Below, piece after piece: positions 1-8,580 of a stretch of DNA of 64,000 bases. The notes beneath the pieces were generated by a model. It was not told the DNA's origin. It ran no database searches and saw nothing but the letters and a program-made list of their open reading frames with translations. The translations under genes were made by a program, and so were the position numbers. Location: assembly GCA_959604825.1 (NCBI GenBank), contig CAUHCN010000009.1, positions 1 to 64,000 on the forward strand, read 5' to 3'. The DNA comes from an uncultured Collinsella sp. (GTDB lineage Bacteria > Actinomycetota > Coriobacteriia > Coriobacteriales > Coriobacteriaceae). How positions within the stretch are numbered: the stretch's first letter is position 1; each line of letters begins with the position of its first letter.

Positions 1-290
1 TATACGGGTGCATCATCGACGTCTTCAATACAGAAGATATCAGTGCGGAATGTTCCGGAGAGAAACCCCGTCACGCCCCCGGATCCCCTGCGTTTACGGC
101 CTTGAGGTCGGCGTGGGCGGAGAATGTGGTTGATGGGGATACGTGTCCCTTTCGCTGTTTCGCGCTTTGCGCGAAAGGCGCGCTACTTTGGAGCGAACGG
201 AGAACGTGGTTGTTGCGGCAACTGATCCCCACCATAAATTACCCTTGGCATACTTGCGCGAAAGCCTGCCCGTGCTACACTTGCAATTGC
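1..290. other. Upstream edge, no confident gene
   Basis: No gene is supported here. A plus-strand frame is open from the window edge to 308, but it runs into the riboswitch and has no recognisable motif. It could be the 3' tail of an upstream gene or chance. The stretch repeats a short phrase: ggagaatgtggttg near 119-132 and ggagaacgtggttg near 199-212. A small hairpin (GGGGATacgtgtccc) lies near 135-149. The promoter of the riboswitch transcript should fall here, but I cannot point to convincing -35 and -10 boxes. Confidence 0.4.
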
Positions 291-475
291 TGTTTCAGGG
301 CGGGGTGAAATTCCCCACTGGCGGTAAATCGGGCGGTGCCAAAGGGGTACCGTGGCGCAGGAAACGTGCCTGCGGCCGAGCCGATGAGTCCGCGACCCGT
401 GTGTGCGTTGGTTCGCATGCCGGCTGAACTGGTGAGATCCCAGTACCAACGGTTAGAGTCCGGATGAAAGAGGCA
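291..475 (+). promoter_or_regulatory. FMN riboswitch (RFN element)
   Basis: The conserved RFN blocks are present in order: a 5' block TTCAGGGCGGGGTGAAATTC, then CCCACTGGCGGTAAAT, then GAGTCCGCGACCCGTGTG near 387-404, a variable stem, and the 3' block AGAGTCCGGATGAAAGAGG. It binds FMN and normally lowers expression when flavin is plentiful. The 3' edge runs into the Shine-Dalgarno (AGGTGA, 475-480) of the RibU gene at 485. I see no U-tract terminator between the aptamer and the start codon, so control at translation initiation is the likelier mechanism (inference). Confidence 0.95.
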
Positions 476-484
476 GGTGATCTT

Positions 485-1075
485 ATGTCTGAACAGTCGC
501 AGCATATCCATTTTGAGAACACGAATAGGTGGAGCACCAAACAGCTCGTTACCATGGCGTTGATGTGCGCCTTGGGAGCACTGTTTATGTATGTGCAGCT
601 GCCCATCCTCCCCTCGGCGCCGTTTTTGACGTATGACCCGTCGCTGGTGCCGGCGATGGTGTGTGGATTTGCGTATGGCCCTGGTGCCGGCACCGCTGTT
701 GCCGCTATGGCGATCGTTATCCATGCGCTTACCACGGGCGATTGGGTCGGTGCGCTTATGAACTTGGTTGCCACGCTGGGCTATATTCTGCCTGCGGCTA
801 TCGTCTACCAGAAGATGCATACCTATAAGGGTGCCGTGATTGGCCTGGCGCTCGGCGTCATTGCCGCTACGGTGCTGTCTATGGTCGCAAACCTGACCAT
901 CGGCGTTTGGTTCTGGTATGGCTCGGCCGATGTGATTTTGCCACTCATGCTTCCTGCTGTTCTGCCGTTCAACCTTATCAAGACCGTGCTTAACTCGGTA
1001 TTGACGCTTGCAGTGTACAAGGCGGTCTCTAATCTCATCACGCCCAAGAAGGACCAGGTCAAAGGTCGCGCATGA
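485..1075 (+). CDS. ribU: Riboflavin ECF transporter substrate-binding protein RibU
   Basis: Integral membrane S component of an energy-coupling-factor importer, 196 aa, with about five or six hydrophobic helices. The segment FLTYDPSLVPAMVCGFAYGP matches the RibU-type YDPS...P.L..GF.FGP signature. The FMN riboswitch directly upstream supports riboflavin as the substrate. An in-frame ATG at 464 lies inside the riboswitch and lacks a ribosome site. I chose ATG 485, which follows AGGTGA by four bases. The stop overlaps the next start (ATGA), so the gene is translationally coupled to the ATPase. Confidence 0.93.
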   Translation: MSEQSQHIHFENTNRWSTKQLVTMALMCALGALFMYVQLPILPSAPFLTYDPSLVPAMVCGFAYGPGAGTAVAAMAIVIHALTTGDWVGALMNLVATLGYILPAAIVYQKMHTYKGAVIGLALGVIAATVLSMVANLTIGVWFWYGSADVILPLMLPAVLPFNLIKTVLNSVLTLAVYKAVSNLITPKKDQVKGRA

Positions 1076-2976
1076 TTGAGTGTCGGGGCGTTTCCTTTAG
1101 CTATGACGGTGTTGCACCGGCGCTCGATGGCATCGATCTGAACATCGAGGAGGGGGAGTTTTTCTGCATCCTCGGCGGCAATGGGTCGGGCAAGTCGACG
1201 TTTGCCAAGCATTTGAACGCGCTGCTGCAGCCCGATGCGGGAACGGTGTGTGTCAACGGCATGGACGCGTCCGATCCCGAGCTGGTCTACGATATCCGCT
1301 CGACTGCGGGCATGGTGTTCCAGAATCCCGACGACCAGCTTGTGGCGACGCTTGTCGAGGACGATGTTGCGTTTGGTCCCGAGAACTTAGGGGTCGAATC
1401 GGCCCAGATCGCGCAGCGCGTGCGCGAGGCGCTGAAGGCCGTGGGTCTGGTGGGCTTTGAGCGCCACGAGACCCACGCTCTCTCGGGCGGACAAAAGCAG
1501 CGCGTGGCGCTTGCCGGCGTGCTCGCCATGGAGCCGCGCGTGCTCATTTTGGACGAGGCGTCCTCGATGCTCGATCCGCGCGGGCGCAAGGGCCTTATGA
1601 AGGCCTGTCACGCGCTGCACGAACGCGGCATGACCATCGTGATGATTACGCACTTTATGGAAGAGGCCGCCGAGGCCGATCGAGTCGCGGTGTTTCGGGC
1701 GGGGCGCGTTGCCATGTTGGGCACGCCCGATGAAATCTTGACGCAGGCGGACGAACTCGCGCGGCTGAACCTGGATATGCCGGCATCGTGCTGTCTTGGC
1801 AGGGCGCTTCGTGCGAAGGGCGTGCCCGTTCACGCGCAGGTGCGCGAGGCGGATATGGTTGCCGAGGTTGCGCAGGCCTATACCGAGCGAAGTGAGGCGG
1901 GCACCGCGGGGCAGTCTTCCGCATCCCAGTCGGAAATCGCTGACGGCGCTGTTCCGGCAGACAATGAGGACAACGCGTCAGAGCCCGTCATCGAGATTTC
2001 GCACCTTTCGTATAGCTATTCGCTGAGCGCCCGCGAGCGTCGCCGTTGGCACAAGCGTTCAGCCGCCGAGGGCGCATCGAACAAGCAGGCCCTCTGGGGC
2101 AACGACCCTAGCAGCCCCTGGGCGTTGCGCAATGTGTCGCTAACGGTGCGTCGTGGCGAGTTCCTGGGCCTTGCGGGCCATACCGGTTCGGGTAAGTCGA
2201 CGCTGGTTCAGCATCTCAACGGCTTGATTCGTCCCCAGGAGGGTTCTGTTTATGCGCTGGGGCTCGACCTGGTAAACAAGAAAGATGCCGCCGCGGTTAA
2301 GGCAAAGGTCGGCGTGGTGTTTCAGTATCCAGAGCGTCAGCTGTTTGCCGAGACCGTGGCACAGGACGTGGCATTTGGTCCGCATAACCTTGGCTTGTCA
2401 CAGGCCGAGGTTGCCCGCCGCGTTGCGTCATCGCTCGCGCGCGTAGGCCTCGACCTGGCCACGGTGGGCGACAAGAGCCCCTTTGAACTTTCGGGCGGGC
2501 AGCAACGGCGCGTGGCATTCGCCGGCGTGCTCGCCATGGAGCCCGAAGTCCTGGTGCTCGATGAGCCCATGGCGGGACTCGATCCGGCGGCGCGCAGTGA
2601 TTTCCTGGGGCTCATCGATCGACTTCACCGCGATGGCCTGACCGTCGTCATGGTCTCACACAGTATGGATGACCTTGCCAATTGCTGCGATCGTATTGTC
2701 GTGATGAACGAGGGCACGGTGTTTGCCGAGGGCACGCCCGCTCAGGTTTTTGCGCATGCGGATGAGCTTAAATCAATCGGCTTGGGTGTTCCCGCTGCCC
2801 AGCGCATGGCGCTGGCGCTTGCGAAGACAGACGTGCCGCTACGCTTTGACGGCCTCTATACGGTTGAGTCGTTGGCCGACGAGTTGGCAGATTTGCTGAT
2901 CGGTTGCTCAGACGGTTCTTCTAACGTTTCGGACAAGGCCAAATCCAAGACGGTCGCGCGAGAGGAGGGCTGCTAA
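1072..2976 (+). CDS. Fused ECF transporter ATPase (EcfA1-EcfA2 in one chain)
   Basis: 634 aa with two complete ABC domains, which would power the RibU/EcfT complex from the cytosolic face. Domain 1 has Walker A GGNGSGKST (35-43), Q-loop region FQNPDDQ, signature LSGGQKQR (137-144) and Walker B VLILDEASSMLD (157-168). Domain 2 has GHTGSGKST (370-377 region), LSGGQQRR (473-480) and VLVLDEPMAGLD (493-504). An acidic linker around residues 280-305 joins them. Domain 2 carries an Arg/Lys-rich insertion of about 25 residues just after the A-loop region (SYSYSLSARERRRWHK...). Most ECF systems encode the two ATPases separately. The gene overlaps ribU by four bases and ecfT by one. Confidence 0.93.
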   Translation: MIECRGVSFSYDGVAPALDGIDLNIEEGEFFCILGGNGSGKSTFAKHLNALLQPDAGTVCVNGMDASDPELVYDIRSTAGMVFQNPDDQLVATLVEDDVAFGPENLGVESAQIAQRVREALKAVGLVGFERHETHALSGGQKQRVALAGVLAMEPRVLILDEASSMLDPRGRKGLMKACHALHERGMTIVMITHFMEEAAEADRVAVFRAGRVAMLGTPDEILTQADELARLNLDMPASCCLGRALRAKGVPVHAQVREADMVAEVAQAYTERSEAGTAGQSSASQSEIADGAVPADNEDNASEPVIEISHLSYSYSLSARERRRWHKRSAAEGASNKQALWGNDPSSPWALRNVSLTVRRGEFLGLAGHTGSGKSTLVQHLNGLIRPQEGSVYALGLDLVNKKDAAAVKAKVGVVFQYPERQLFAETVAQDVAFGPHNLGLSQAEVARRVASSLARVGLDLATVGDKSPFELSGGQQRRVAFAGVLAMEPEVLVLDEPMAGLDPAARSDFLGLIDRLHRDGLTVVMVSHSMDDLANCCDRIVVMNEGTVFAEGTPAQVFAHADELKSIGLGVPAAQRMALALAKTDVPLRFDGLYTVESLADELADLLIGCSDGSSNVSDKAKSKTVAREEGC

Positions 2977-3776
2977 TGGAGGCGTTTTCGTTTGGCAGCT
3001 ACTATCCCGGCGATAGTGCAATCCACCGCCTGGACCCGCGAACCAAGTTGCTCTTGGGCTTTGTGTTTCTGATCACGACGCTCACGGTCAGCAGCTTCCG
3101 CGGACTGGTCCCGGTCGCAATCTTCGTTGTCCTGATCTATGCCGTGTCCCGGGTGCCGGCTCGTCGCGTCCTGTCATCGATGGCGCCGCTGCTGGCGATC
3201 GTCGCGGTGGTCGCGGTGCTCAACCTGTTTTCCGACCAGAGCGGGCGCATTCTGTGGCAGCTCGGCTTTTTGCAGATAAGCGAGGGCTCGCTGCGTTCTG
3301 CCGCCTTTATGGCGTGCCGCCTGACCTTGATGATGGCCGGTATGAGCGCTATCACGCTCACCACACCGACGCTCGACCTCACCGCGGGTTTTGAGCGCCT
3401 GCTCGCGCCGTTTGCGCGTGTGGGACTTCCTGCGCACGAGCTCGGCATGATCATGGGTATCGCGCTGCGCTTTATGCCGCAGTTCGCCACCGAGATGAAG
3501 CAGACGGCCGATGCGCAGGCGAGCCGCGGTGCGCGCGTGACGGGAGGCCCGCTCGGCGGCGTGCGTATGCTCGGCAGTGTGGCGATTCCGCTGTTCACGG
3601 GCGTGTTCCGTCATGCCGAAACGCTGTCTGCCGCCATGGATGCCCGTTGCTATCATGGCGAGCAGGGCCGCACACGTCTGCATGCGCTTGCATTTGGCCG
3701 CGGCGACGCGTTGGCGGCGGTGGTGACGGCGTTGCTGCTCATCTGCGTCATTGTCATCAATCTTCAACTTGTTTAG
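2976..3776 (+). CDS. ecfT: ECF transporter transmembrane coupling protein EcfT
   Basis: 266 aa. This scaffold links the S component to the ATPases. Hydrophobic helices occupy residues 25-75 and 100-130, with a final one at the C-terminus. The two coupling-helix motifs that dock into ATPase grooves are visible as Q-A-S-R-G (181-185) and A-x-D-A-R-C (about 220-225). The second has Cys where Gly is usual. The start overlaps the preceding stop as TAATG, and AGAGGAGG lies at 2961-2968. With RibU and the fused ATPase it makes a complete, apparently dedicated ECF importer. Confidence 0.92.
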   Translation: MEAFSFGSYYPGDSAIHRLDPRTKLLLGFVFLITTLTVSSFRGLVPVAIFVVLIYAVSRVPARRVLSSMAPLLAIVAVVAVLNLFSDQSGRILWQLGFLQISEGSLRSAAFMACRLTLMMAGMSAITLTTPTLDLTAGFERLLAPFARVGLPAHELGMIMGIALRFMPQFATEMKQTADAQASRGARVTGGPLGGVRMLGSVAIPLFTGVFRHAETLSAAMDARCYHGEQGRTRLHALAFGRGDALAAVVTALLLICVIVINLQLV

Positions 3777-3806
3777 GCGCGATTCGAGCGCAGGAAAGGG
3801 GTCCCT

Positions 3807-4253
3807 ATGACCGACAACGACCGCACGGCGCAGCTCGAGCGCGCCTGTTCGTATCTCAGGCGTATTCCGGCGTGGTATCTCGCCACGATCGACGTGACGG
3901 ACGGACATCAGCCGCGCGTGAGGCCGTTCTCGTTTGCCATGGTTGATGATGGCAAGCTGTGGTTTTGCACCTCGCGTGATAAGGATGTGTGGGCCGAGCT
4001 CAGCGCGAACCCCAAGTTTGAGGTTTCGGGTTGGAAACCGGGGGAGTGTTGGATTGTGCTGACCGGCGAGGCCGCGCTCGAGGACGACGCGGTCGTGAGT
4101 GACCGGGTGCGCCAGGCGGGCTTTAAGCACATGGTGGGCATTGGCGAGCAACACGATAGTGCCAACGACGGCCGCCTTGCGTTTTTCTCGGTGCGCAATA
4201 TCGCCGCCCGCTTCTGTGATATCGACGGCAGCGAGGAGCGCCTGGAGCTCTAA
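3807..4253 (+). CDS. Pyridoxamine 5'-phosphate oxidase family protein (FMN split barrel)
   Basis: 148 aa, single split-barrel flavin-binding domain. Family features include VRPFSFAMVDDGKLWFCTS, with the basic residue-Pro-Phe motif near 35-40, and DVWAEL followed by FEVSGW. Members bind FMN or related cofactors, but substrates vary widely, so no reaction is assigned. It lies 30 bases after ecfT on the same strand behind AGGAAAGGGG and may share the flavin-regulated transcript. A close paralogue follows. True PdxH enzymes are longer, so this is not the vitamin B6 oxidase. Confidence 0.85.
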   Translation: MTDNDRTAQLERACSYLRRIPAWYLATIDVTDGHQPRVRPFSFAMVDDGKLWFCTSRDKDVWAELSANPKFEVSGWKPGECWIVLTGEAALEDDAVVSDRVRQAGFKHMVGIGEQHDSANDGRLAFFSVRNIAARFCDIDGSEERLEL

Positions 4254-4307
4254 TTTCCCAAATTGATTACCCATTCCAAAAAGACTGGTCAGGCGACAGG
4301 AGGACAC

Positions 4308-4718
4308 ATGGACGGATTGAATACGGTGTTGGAGTATCTGACGTCGGTGCCGGCATGGTATTTGGCGACGAGCGTTGACGGACGGCCTCATGTGCGTCCG
4401 TTTTCGTTTGCGCAGATCCAGGATGGCAAGCTGTGGTTTGTAACAGCGCGCACCAAAGATGTGTGGCAAGAGCTGCTGCAAAACCAGCGCTTTGAGGCCA
4501 CGAGTTGGTGGCCGGGCCGTGGCTGGCTCATCTTGCGCGGGCGTGCCGGCTTGGATGACCGGGCTTTAGACGAAATGCGCGAAGCCGGGTGGAAGCATCT
4601 AGAGCGCCTGGGCGAGCACTATGAGGGGCCTAACGACCCCACGCTCGTCTTCTTTAGCGTCGAAGATCCCGAGGCTTTTATCTGCAATCACGACGAATGG
4701 GTGCCGGTCGAGCTCTAG
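4308..4718 (+). CDS. Second pyridoxamine 5'-phosphate oxidase family protein
   Basis: 136 aa paralogue of the preceding gene: TSVPAWYLATS aligns with the first protein's RIPAWYLATID, and HVRPFSFAQIQDGKLWFVTA with its VRPFSFAMVDDGKLWFCTS. A longer frame opens at 4263, but the strong AGGAGG (4299-4304) fits ATG 4308. The duplication sits next to a riboflavin importer, which suggests (inference) that both are FMN-dependent and benefit from the uptake system. Specific substrate unknown. Confidence 0.85.
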   Translation: MDGLNTVLEYLTSVPAWYLATSVDGRPHVRPFSFAQIQDGKLWFVTARTKDVWQELLQNQRFEATSWWPGRGWLILRGRAGLDDRALDEMREAGWKHLERLGEHYEGPNDPTLVFFSVEDPEAFICNHDEWVPVEL

Positions 4719-4755
4719 CCAGCTGGCTCATCCTAACAACTTGGTTTTCGCATGG

Positions 4756-4809
4756 GCGGGCCCCGTATTGCCCGGCACCGTTAGGAGCGCCGGTCAATAC
4801 GGGGCCCGC
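4756..4809 (+). terminator. Strong hairpin ending the flavin gene cluster
   Basis: A perfect 15-bp inverted repeat, GCGGGCCCCGTATTG (4756-4770) and CAATACGGGGCCCGC (4795-4809), with a further CCGGC/GCCGG pairing inside. There is no clear U-run after it, so termination is probable rather than certain. It lies between the convincing stop at 4718 and the arg genes. Confidence 0.55.
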
Positions 4810-4854
4810 TCCATTTGTCAATTCCTTCAAGCGAATGTGTCGGGAATGTTTCAA

Positions 4855-4890
4855 TGCATGAATATGCAAACCATTTACGTGTTAATGCAT
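4855..4890 (+). promoter_or_regulatory. Candidate ArgR operator upstream of argC
   Basis: TGCAT-gaat-ATGCA (4855-4868) is a palindrome reminiscent of ARG boxes (TGAAT...ATGCA type). It is followed by a second TTAATGCAT at 4882-4890. The spacing and AT-richness suit a repressor site for the arginine biosynthetic genes that start at 4976. No regulator gene lies nearby. This is a pattern-based guess. Confidence 0.35.
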
Positions 4891-4975
4891 CTTTTGGTGC
4901 TAAAGTTTCAACCCACTTCATAACGACCGCTGGGAAATGCGCATCGGTGCATAAATCGCAGACAAGGAGTCTGAT

Positions 4976-6046
4976 ATGTCTTTGAAGGTTGGAATCGTCG
5001 GCGCGGCTGGATATGCCGGAGCCGAGCTCATTCGCCTCGTGCTCGGCCATCCCGAGTTTGAACTTGTTGCCATTACGTCCAACGCCGATGCCGGCCAGCC
5101 GCTGTCCGCGGTGTATCCGAGCTTTGCTGGTGTGAGCGACCTGGTTTTCACCACGCATGACGCGCCCGAGCTTAAATCCTGCGACGCCGTCTTCTTGGCC
5201 GTGCCGCATACCGCGGCCATGGCGCAGGTGCCCGCCCTGCTTGCATCGGGCGTTTCCTGCTTTGATCTTTCGGCCGACTACCGCCTGAACGACGCGTCCG
5301 TCTTTGAGACGTGGTATGCCGCCGAGCATACGAGCCCCGAGCTGCTCAAGACCCGTGCCTTTGGCCTGCCCGAGCTGTTCTGCCGGGACTTGGAGACCGC
5401 TGCATCCGATCATGCCGACGGCAAACCCGTGCTGGTCGCCTGCGCCGGCTGCTATCCCACCGCAACGAGCCTTGCCGCCGCGCCCGCCGTGCGCGCTGGC
5501 TGGGTTGCCCAGAGCGGCCCCGTGATCGTTGATGCCATCAGCGGTGTGACGGGTGCCGGCAAGTCCTGCAACGCTCGTACGCATTTTTGCAGCGCCGACG
5601 AGAACTTGGAGGCCTACGGCGTGGGCAAGCATCGCCACACGCCCGAGATTGAGCAAATCCTTGGCCTGACCGATCGCGTCGTCTTTACCCCGCATCTGGC
5701 ACCGCTCAAGCGCGGCCTGCTCTCCACGGTGACGCTGCCGCTCACGCCGCAGGCCATCGACTCCCTGGCTCTTGAGGATGTCGTCGACTATTACAAGCAG
5801 TTCTATGCCGGTCACACCTTTGTGCGCGTGCTCGATGCCAACCAACAGCCCAAGACGGCTTCGGTCGTCGGCACCAACGCCGCCCAGATCGGCCTCGCGC
5901 TCAACAAACGCGCGGGCGTGCTGGTGGCGACGGGCGCCATCGACAATCTGTGCAAGGGCGCTGCGGGCCAAGCGGTCCAGTGCGCCAATATCGTCTTTGG
6001 CTTTGACGAGCGACGAGGCTTGCCCACAGTGGCGTGCCCGGTGTAG
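4976..6046 (+). CDS. argC: N-acetyl-gamma-glutamyl-phosphate reductase
   Basis: 356 aa, third step of arginine synthesis: NADPH-dependent reduction of N-acetylglutamyl phosphate to the semialdehyde. The N-terminal Rossmann motif GIVGAAGYAGAEL starts at residue 6. The catalytic cysteine is C159 in AGCYPTA. GVTGAGKS and the C-terminal FVRVL...P.T..V.GTN blocks are typical. The start follows AAGGAG (4964-4969). First gene of an argCJBD run, preceded by a possible ArgR site. Confidence 0.96.
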   Translation: MSLKVGIVGAAGYAGAELIRLVLGHPEFELVAITSNADAGQPLSAVYPSFAGVSDLVFTTHDAPELKSCDAVFLAVPHTAAMAQVPALLASGVSCFDLSADYRLNDASVFETWYAAEHTSPELLKTRAFGLPELFCRDLETAASDHADGKPVLVACAGCYPTATSLAAAPAVRAGWVAQSGPVIVDAISGVTGAGKSCNARTHFCSADENLEAYGVGKHRHTPEIEQILGLTDRVVFTPHLAPLKRGLLSTVTLPLTPQAIDSLALEDVVDYYKQFYAGHTFVRVLDANQQPKTASVVGTNAAQIGLALNKRAGVLVATGAIDNLCKGAAGQAVQCANIVFGFDERRGLPTVACPV

Positions 6047-6180
6047 CACATTCGATTGTTAACGATTTGGTAGTCGGGCATCGAGTGGGGCGCCACTCTT
6101 AAGCCGGTCTCATGATCACGACTGGCATGGCGCACCAACCGATGTCCGTTTTTTGTTTGACATAAGGAGTCATAAAGACG

Positions 6181-7449
6181 ATGAATACCGAGCTGTTTGA
6201 TATCAAGATTCGCGCCGTCGAGGGCGGCGTTACGGCTGCGGCTGGTTTTAAGGCTGCAGGCATCCACGCTGGGTTCCGCAAGAACCCCGAGCGTCTGGAT
6301 TACGCGCTCGTCGTGCCCGATAAACCCTGTCCCGGTGCCGGCGTGTTTACCACCAATCGCTTTTGCGCGGCGCCCGTGCAGGTGAGCCGTGCCAACCTGG
6401 GCGGTGCCGACAAGGGCTACGGAATCATCGCCGGCGTTTCGGTTAACTCTGGCAATGCTAACGCCGCCACGGGTGAGACCGGCCTTGCATGCGCGCGCGA
6501 GACGTGCAGCATCGCATCGCAGGTCATCGGCTGTGAGCCCCAGCAGATTCTGGTTGCCTCCACGGGTGTGATTGGCCAGATTCTGCCGATCGACACGTTT
6601 GAGACCGCCATTCCTGCCGCCTACGAGGCGCTCTCCGCCCACGGTGGCGCCGATGCCGCTCGCGCCATCATGACGACCGACACGCACTCCAAGGAGTACG
6701 CCGTGTCCTACGTCAGCGAGGCGGCGGGTCATGCGGGTAATGTCTATACGGTAGGCGGCATGTGCAAGGGCTCGGGCATGATCATGCCCAACATGGCCAC
6801 CATGATCGCAGTTATCACCACCGATGCCCCCGTCGAGCCTGCGACACTTCATGCCCTGCTGCTCTCGACCGTCAAGCAGACCTTTAACAAGGTAACGGTC
6901 GATTCCGACACCTCGACCAACGACACCTGCATCATGCTTGCCTCCGGCGCCGCTGCCGCAGATGTCGAGCCTATCGTCGAGGGCTCCGATGCCTTTGACG
7001 AGTTGGCATTTGCTGTGCACGAGGTGTGCGAGAGCCTGGCGCGCAATATCGCCGCCGATGGTGAGGGCGCATCCAAGCTTGTTACGGTTAACGTTACCGG
7101 CGCCGTGAACGACGAGGAGGCCGATATCGCCGCCCGCGCCGTTGCCAACTCGCCGCTCGTTAAGACCTGCATCGCCGGCCACGACTGCAACTGGGGCCGT
7201 GTTGCTATGGCGCTTGGCAAGTGCGGCGTGAAGTTTAATCAGGAAGACGTTTCCATCGACATGATGGGCATGCCCGTCTGTCGCGACGGTCTGACTGTTC
7301 CCTTTGATGAGGACGAGGCTCTACGGCGTTTCGAGGCGCCCGAGATCGTGATCTCGGCCGACCTGGGCGCAGGCGACGCGGCAACGACCGTATGGACCTG
7401 CGACCTCACGCATGAGTACATCTCCATCAACGGCGATTACCGTTCCTAG
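6181..7449 (+). CDS. argJ: Bifunctional glutamate N-acetyltransferase / amino-acid N-acetyltransferase
   Basis: 422 aa. ArgJ transfers acetyl from N-acetylornithine to glutamate, giving the cyclic arginine pathway. Some members also use acetyl-CoA. The precursor self-cleaves before a conserved Thr, which here is T207 in NMATM after KGSGMIMP. The C-terminal block GHDCNWGRV is also typical. It sits 134 bases after argC, with AAGGAG about ten bases before the ATG. The second activity cannot be judged from sequence. Confidence 0.95.
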   Translation: MNTELFDIKIRAVEGGVTAAAGFKAAGIHAGFRKNPERLDYALVVPDKPCPGAGVFTTNRFCAAPVQVSRANLGGADKGYGIIAGVSVNSGNANAATGETGLACARETCSIASQVIGCEPQQILVASTGVIGQILPIDTFETAIPAAYEALSAHGGADAARAIMTTDTHSKEYAVSYVSEAAGHAGNVYTVGGMCKGSGMIMPNMATMIAVITTDAPVEPATLHALLLSTVKQTFNKVTVDSDTSTNDTCIMLASGAAAADVEPIVEGSDAFDELAFAVHEVCESLARNIAADGEGASKLVTVNVTGAVNDEEADIAARAVANSPLVKTCIAGHDCNWGRVAMALGKCGVKFNQEDVSIDMMGMPVCRDGLTVPFDEDEALRRFEAPEIVISADLGAGDAATTVWTCDLTHEYISINGDYRS

Positions 7450-7530
7450 ATTCCAGGCACGCTGCGCATCTTGCCGCGATTGCGGACAGCGGAGCACGGC
7501 GTGATAACGATACGAAAGACGAGGCAGATT

Positions 7531-8511
7531 ATGAAATTCGCACGCGATTGTCGTTCGAGCGAATCCAACGAAGCAACCGCGCAGCTGCTGTTCGAAGCGC
7601 TGCCGTGGATTAAGAACCTGACCGGCAAGACGGTTGTTATCAAATATGGCGGAGCCGCCATGGTTGATGAGCAGCTGCGCCGCGACGTGATGAGCGACAT
7701 CGTTTTGCTCAAGATCATCGGTATGCGCCCCGTCATCGTGCACGGCGGCGGCAAGGCTATCAACGAGGCGCTGAGCCATTACGATATTCCCGTCGAGTTT
7801 AAGAACGGCCAGCGCGTGACCACGCCGGCGACTATGGATATCGTGCGCGAGGTGCTGGGCGGCAAGGTTAACCAGGAGCTGGTTGCTGCCATCAACCACC
7901 ACGGCAACCTGGCCGTGGGCGTGTCGGGCAGCGATGCTGGCACGCTCATCGCCGAGCCGCTCGACCCCGAGCTCGGTCGCGTGGGCAAAGTGACGCACGT
8001 TAACACCGACTATATCGAGCGCTTACTCGATAGCGAGTACATCCCCGTCATCGCTACCGTCGCGGCGGGGGAGGACGGCGGTTTCTTCAACATCAACGCC
8101 GACACCGCCGCCGGTGCTGTTGCCGCGGCGCTCCACGCGCATAAGGCGATCTTTTTGACCGATGTCGATGGCCTGTACAAGGACTTTAGCGACAAGGACT
8201 CGCTTATCTCCAACCTAACGCTCGACGAGGTTAACGAAATGCTCTACGGCGGCGAGGTCGATAAGGGCATGATTCCCAAGCTGCGTGCGGCCGTCGATGC
8301 GCTTACCGGCGGCGTATTTCGTGCCCACATCATTAACGGTACTACGCCGCATTCGCTGCTCCTGGAGCTGCTGACCGATGCCGGCGTCGGTACCGTGATC
8401 CATTCCACCGAGACGGCTTACGAGTTCGATACGCATCCGCATCCGCTTTCGACGTTTGCTGCGCGTCTGACCGAGAACCTCGACGAGGTCGAGAAGCTTC
8501 AGACGGTCTAG
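7531..8511 (+). CDS. argB: Acetylglutamate kinase
   Basis: 326 aa, second step of arginine synthesis: phosphorylates N-acetylglutamate. Amino-acid kinase fold with VIKYGGAAM near residue 37, VHGGGKAI and the nucleotide-site segment LTDVDGLYKD. ATG 7531 behind GAGGCAG is preferred over a longer TTG frame. The roughly 30-residue N-terminal extension before the kinase core is the sort seen in arginine-inhibited hexameric enzymes, which would allow feedback control (inference). Confidence 0.95.
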   Translation: MKFARDCRSSESNEATAQLLFEALPWIKNLTGKTVVIKYGGAAMVDEQLRRDVMSDIVLLKIIGMRPVIVHGGGKAINEALSHYDIPVEFKNGQRVTTPATMDIVREVLGGKVNQELVAAINHHGNLAVGVSGSDAGTLIAEPLDPELGRVGKVTHVNTDYIERLLDSEYIPVIATVAAGEDGGFFNINADTAAGAVAAALHAHKAIFLTDVDGLYKDFSDKDSLISNLTLDEVNEMLYGGEVDKGMIPKLRAAVDALTGGVFRAHIINGTTPHSLLLELLTDAGVGTVIHSTETAYEFDTHPHPLSTFAARLTENLDEVEKLQTV

Positions 8512-8580
8512 CTGACCCGCAGCCGCCCCATTCCTGCATCCATAGCCCCGCGCCGTCCGGCGCTCAACGAAAGGCATCCC

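Noticed and set aside
102..308. Open plus-strand frame at the window start
   Set aside because: Runs into the FMN riboswitch, has no ribosome site or recognisable motif.
4756..4809. Attenuator for argC
   Set aside because: The hairpin lies about 165 bases before argC, ahead of the likely promoter, and has no leader peptide; better explained as the end of the preceding unit.
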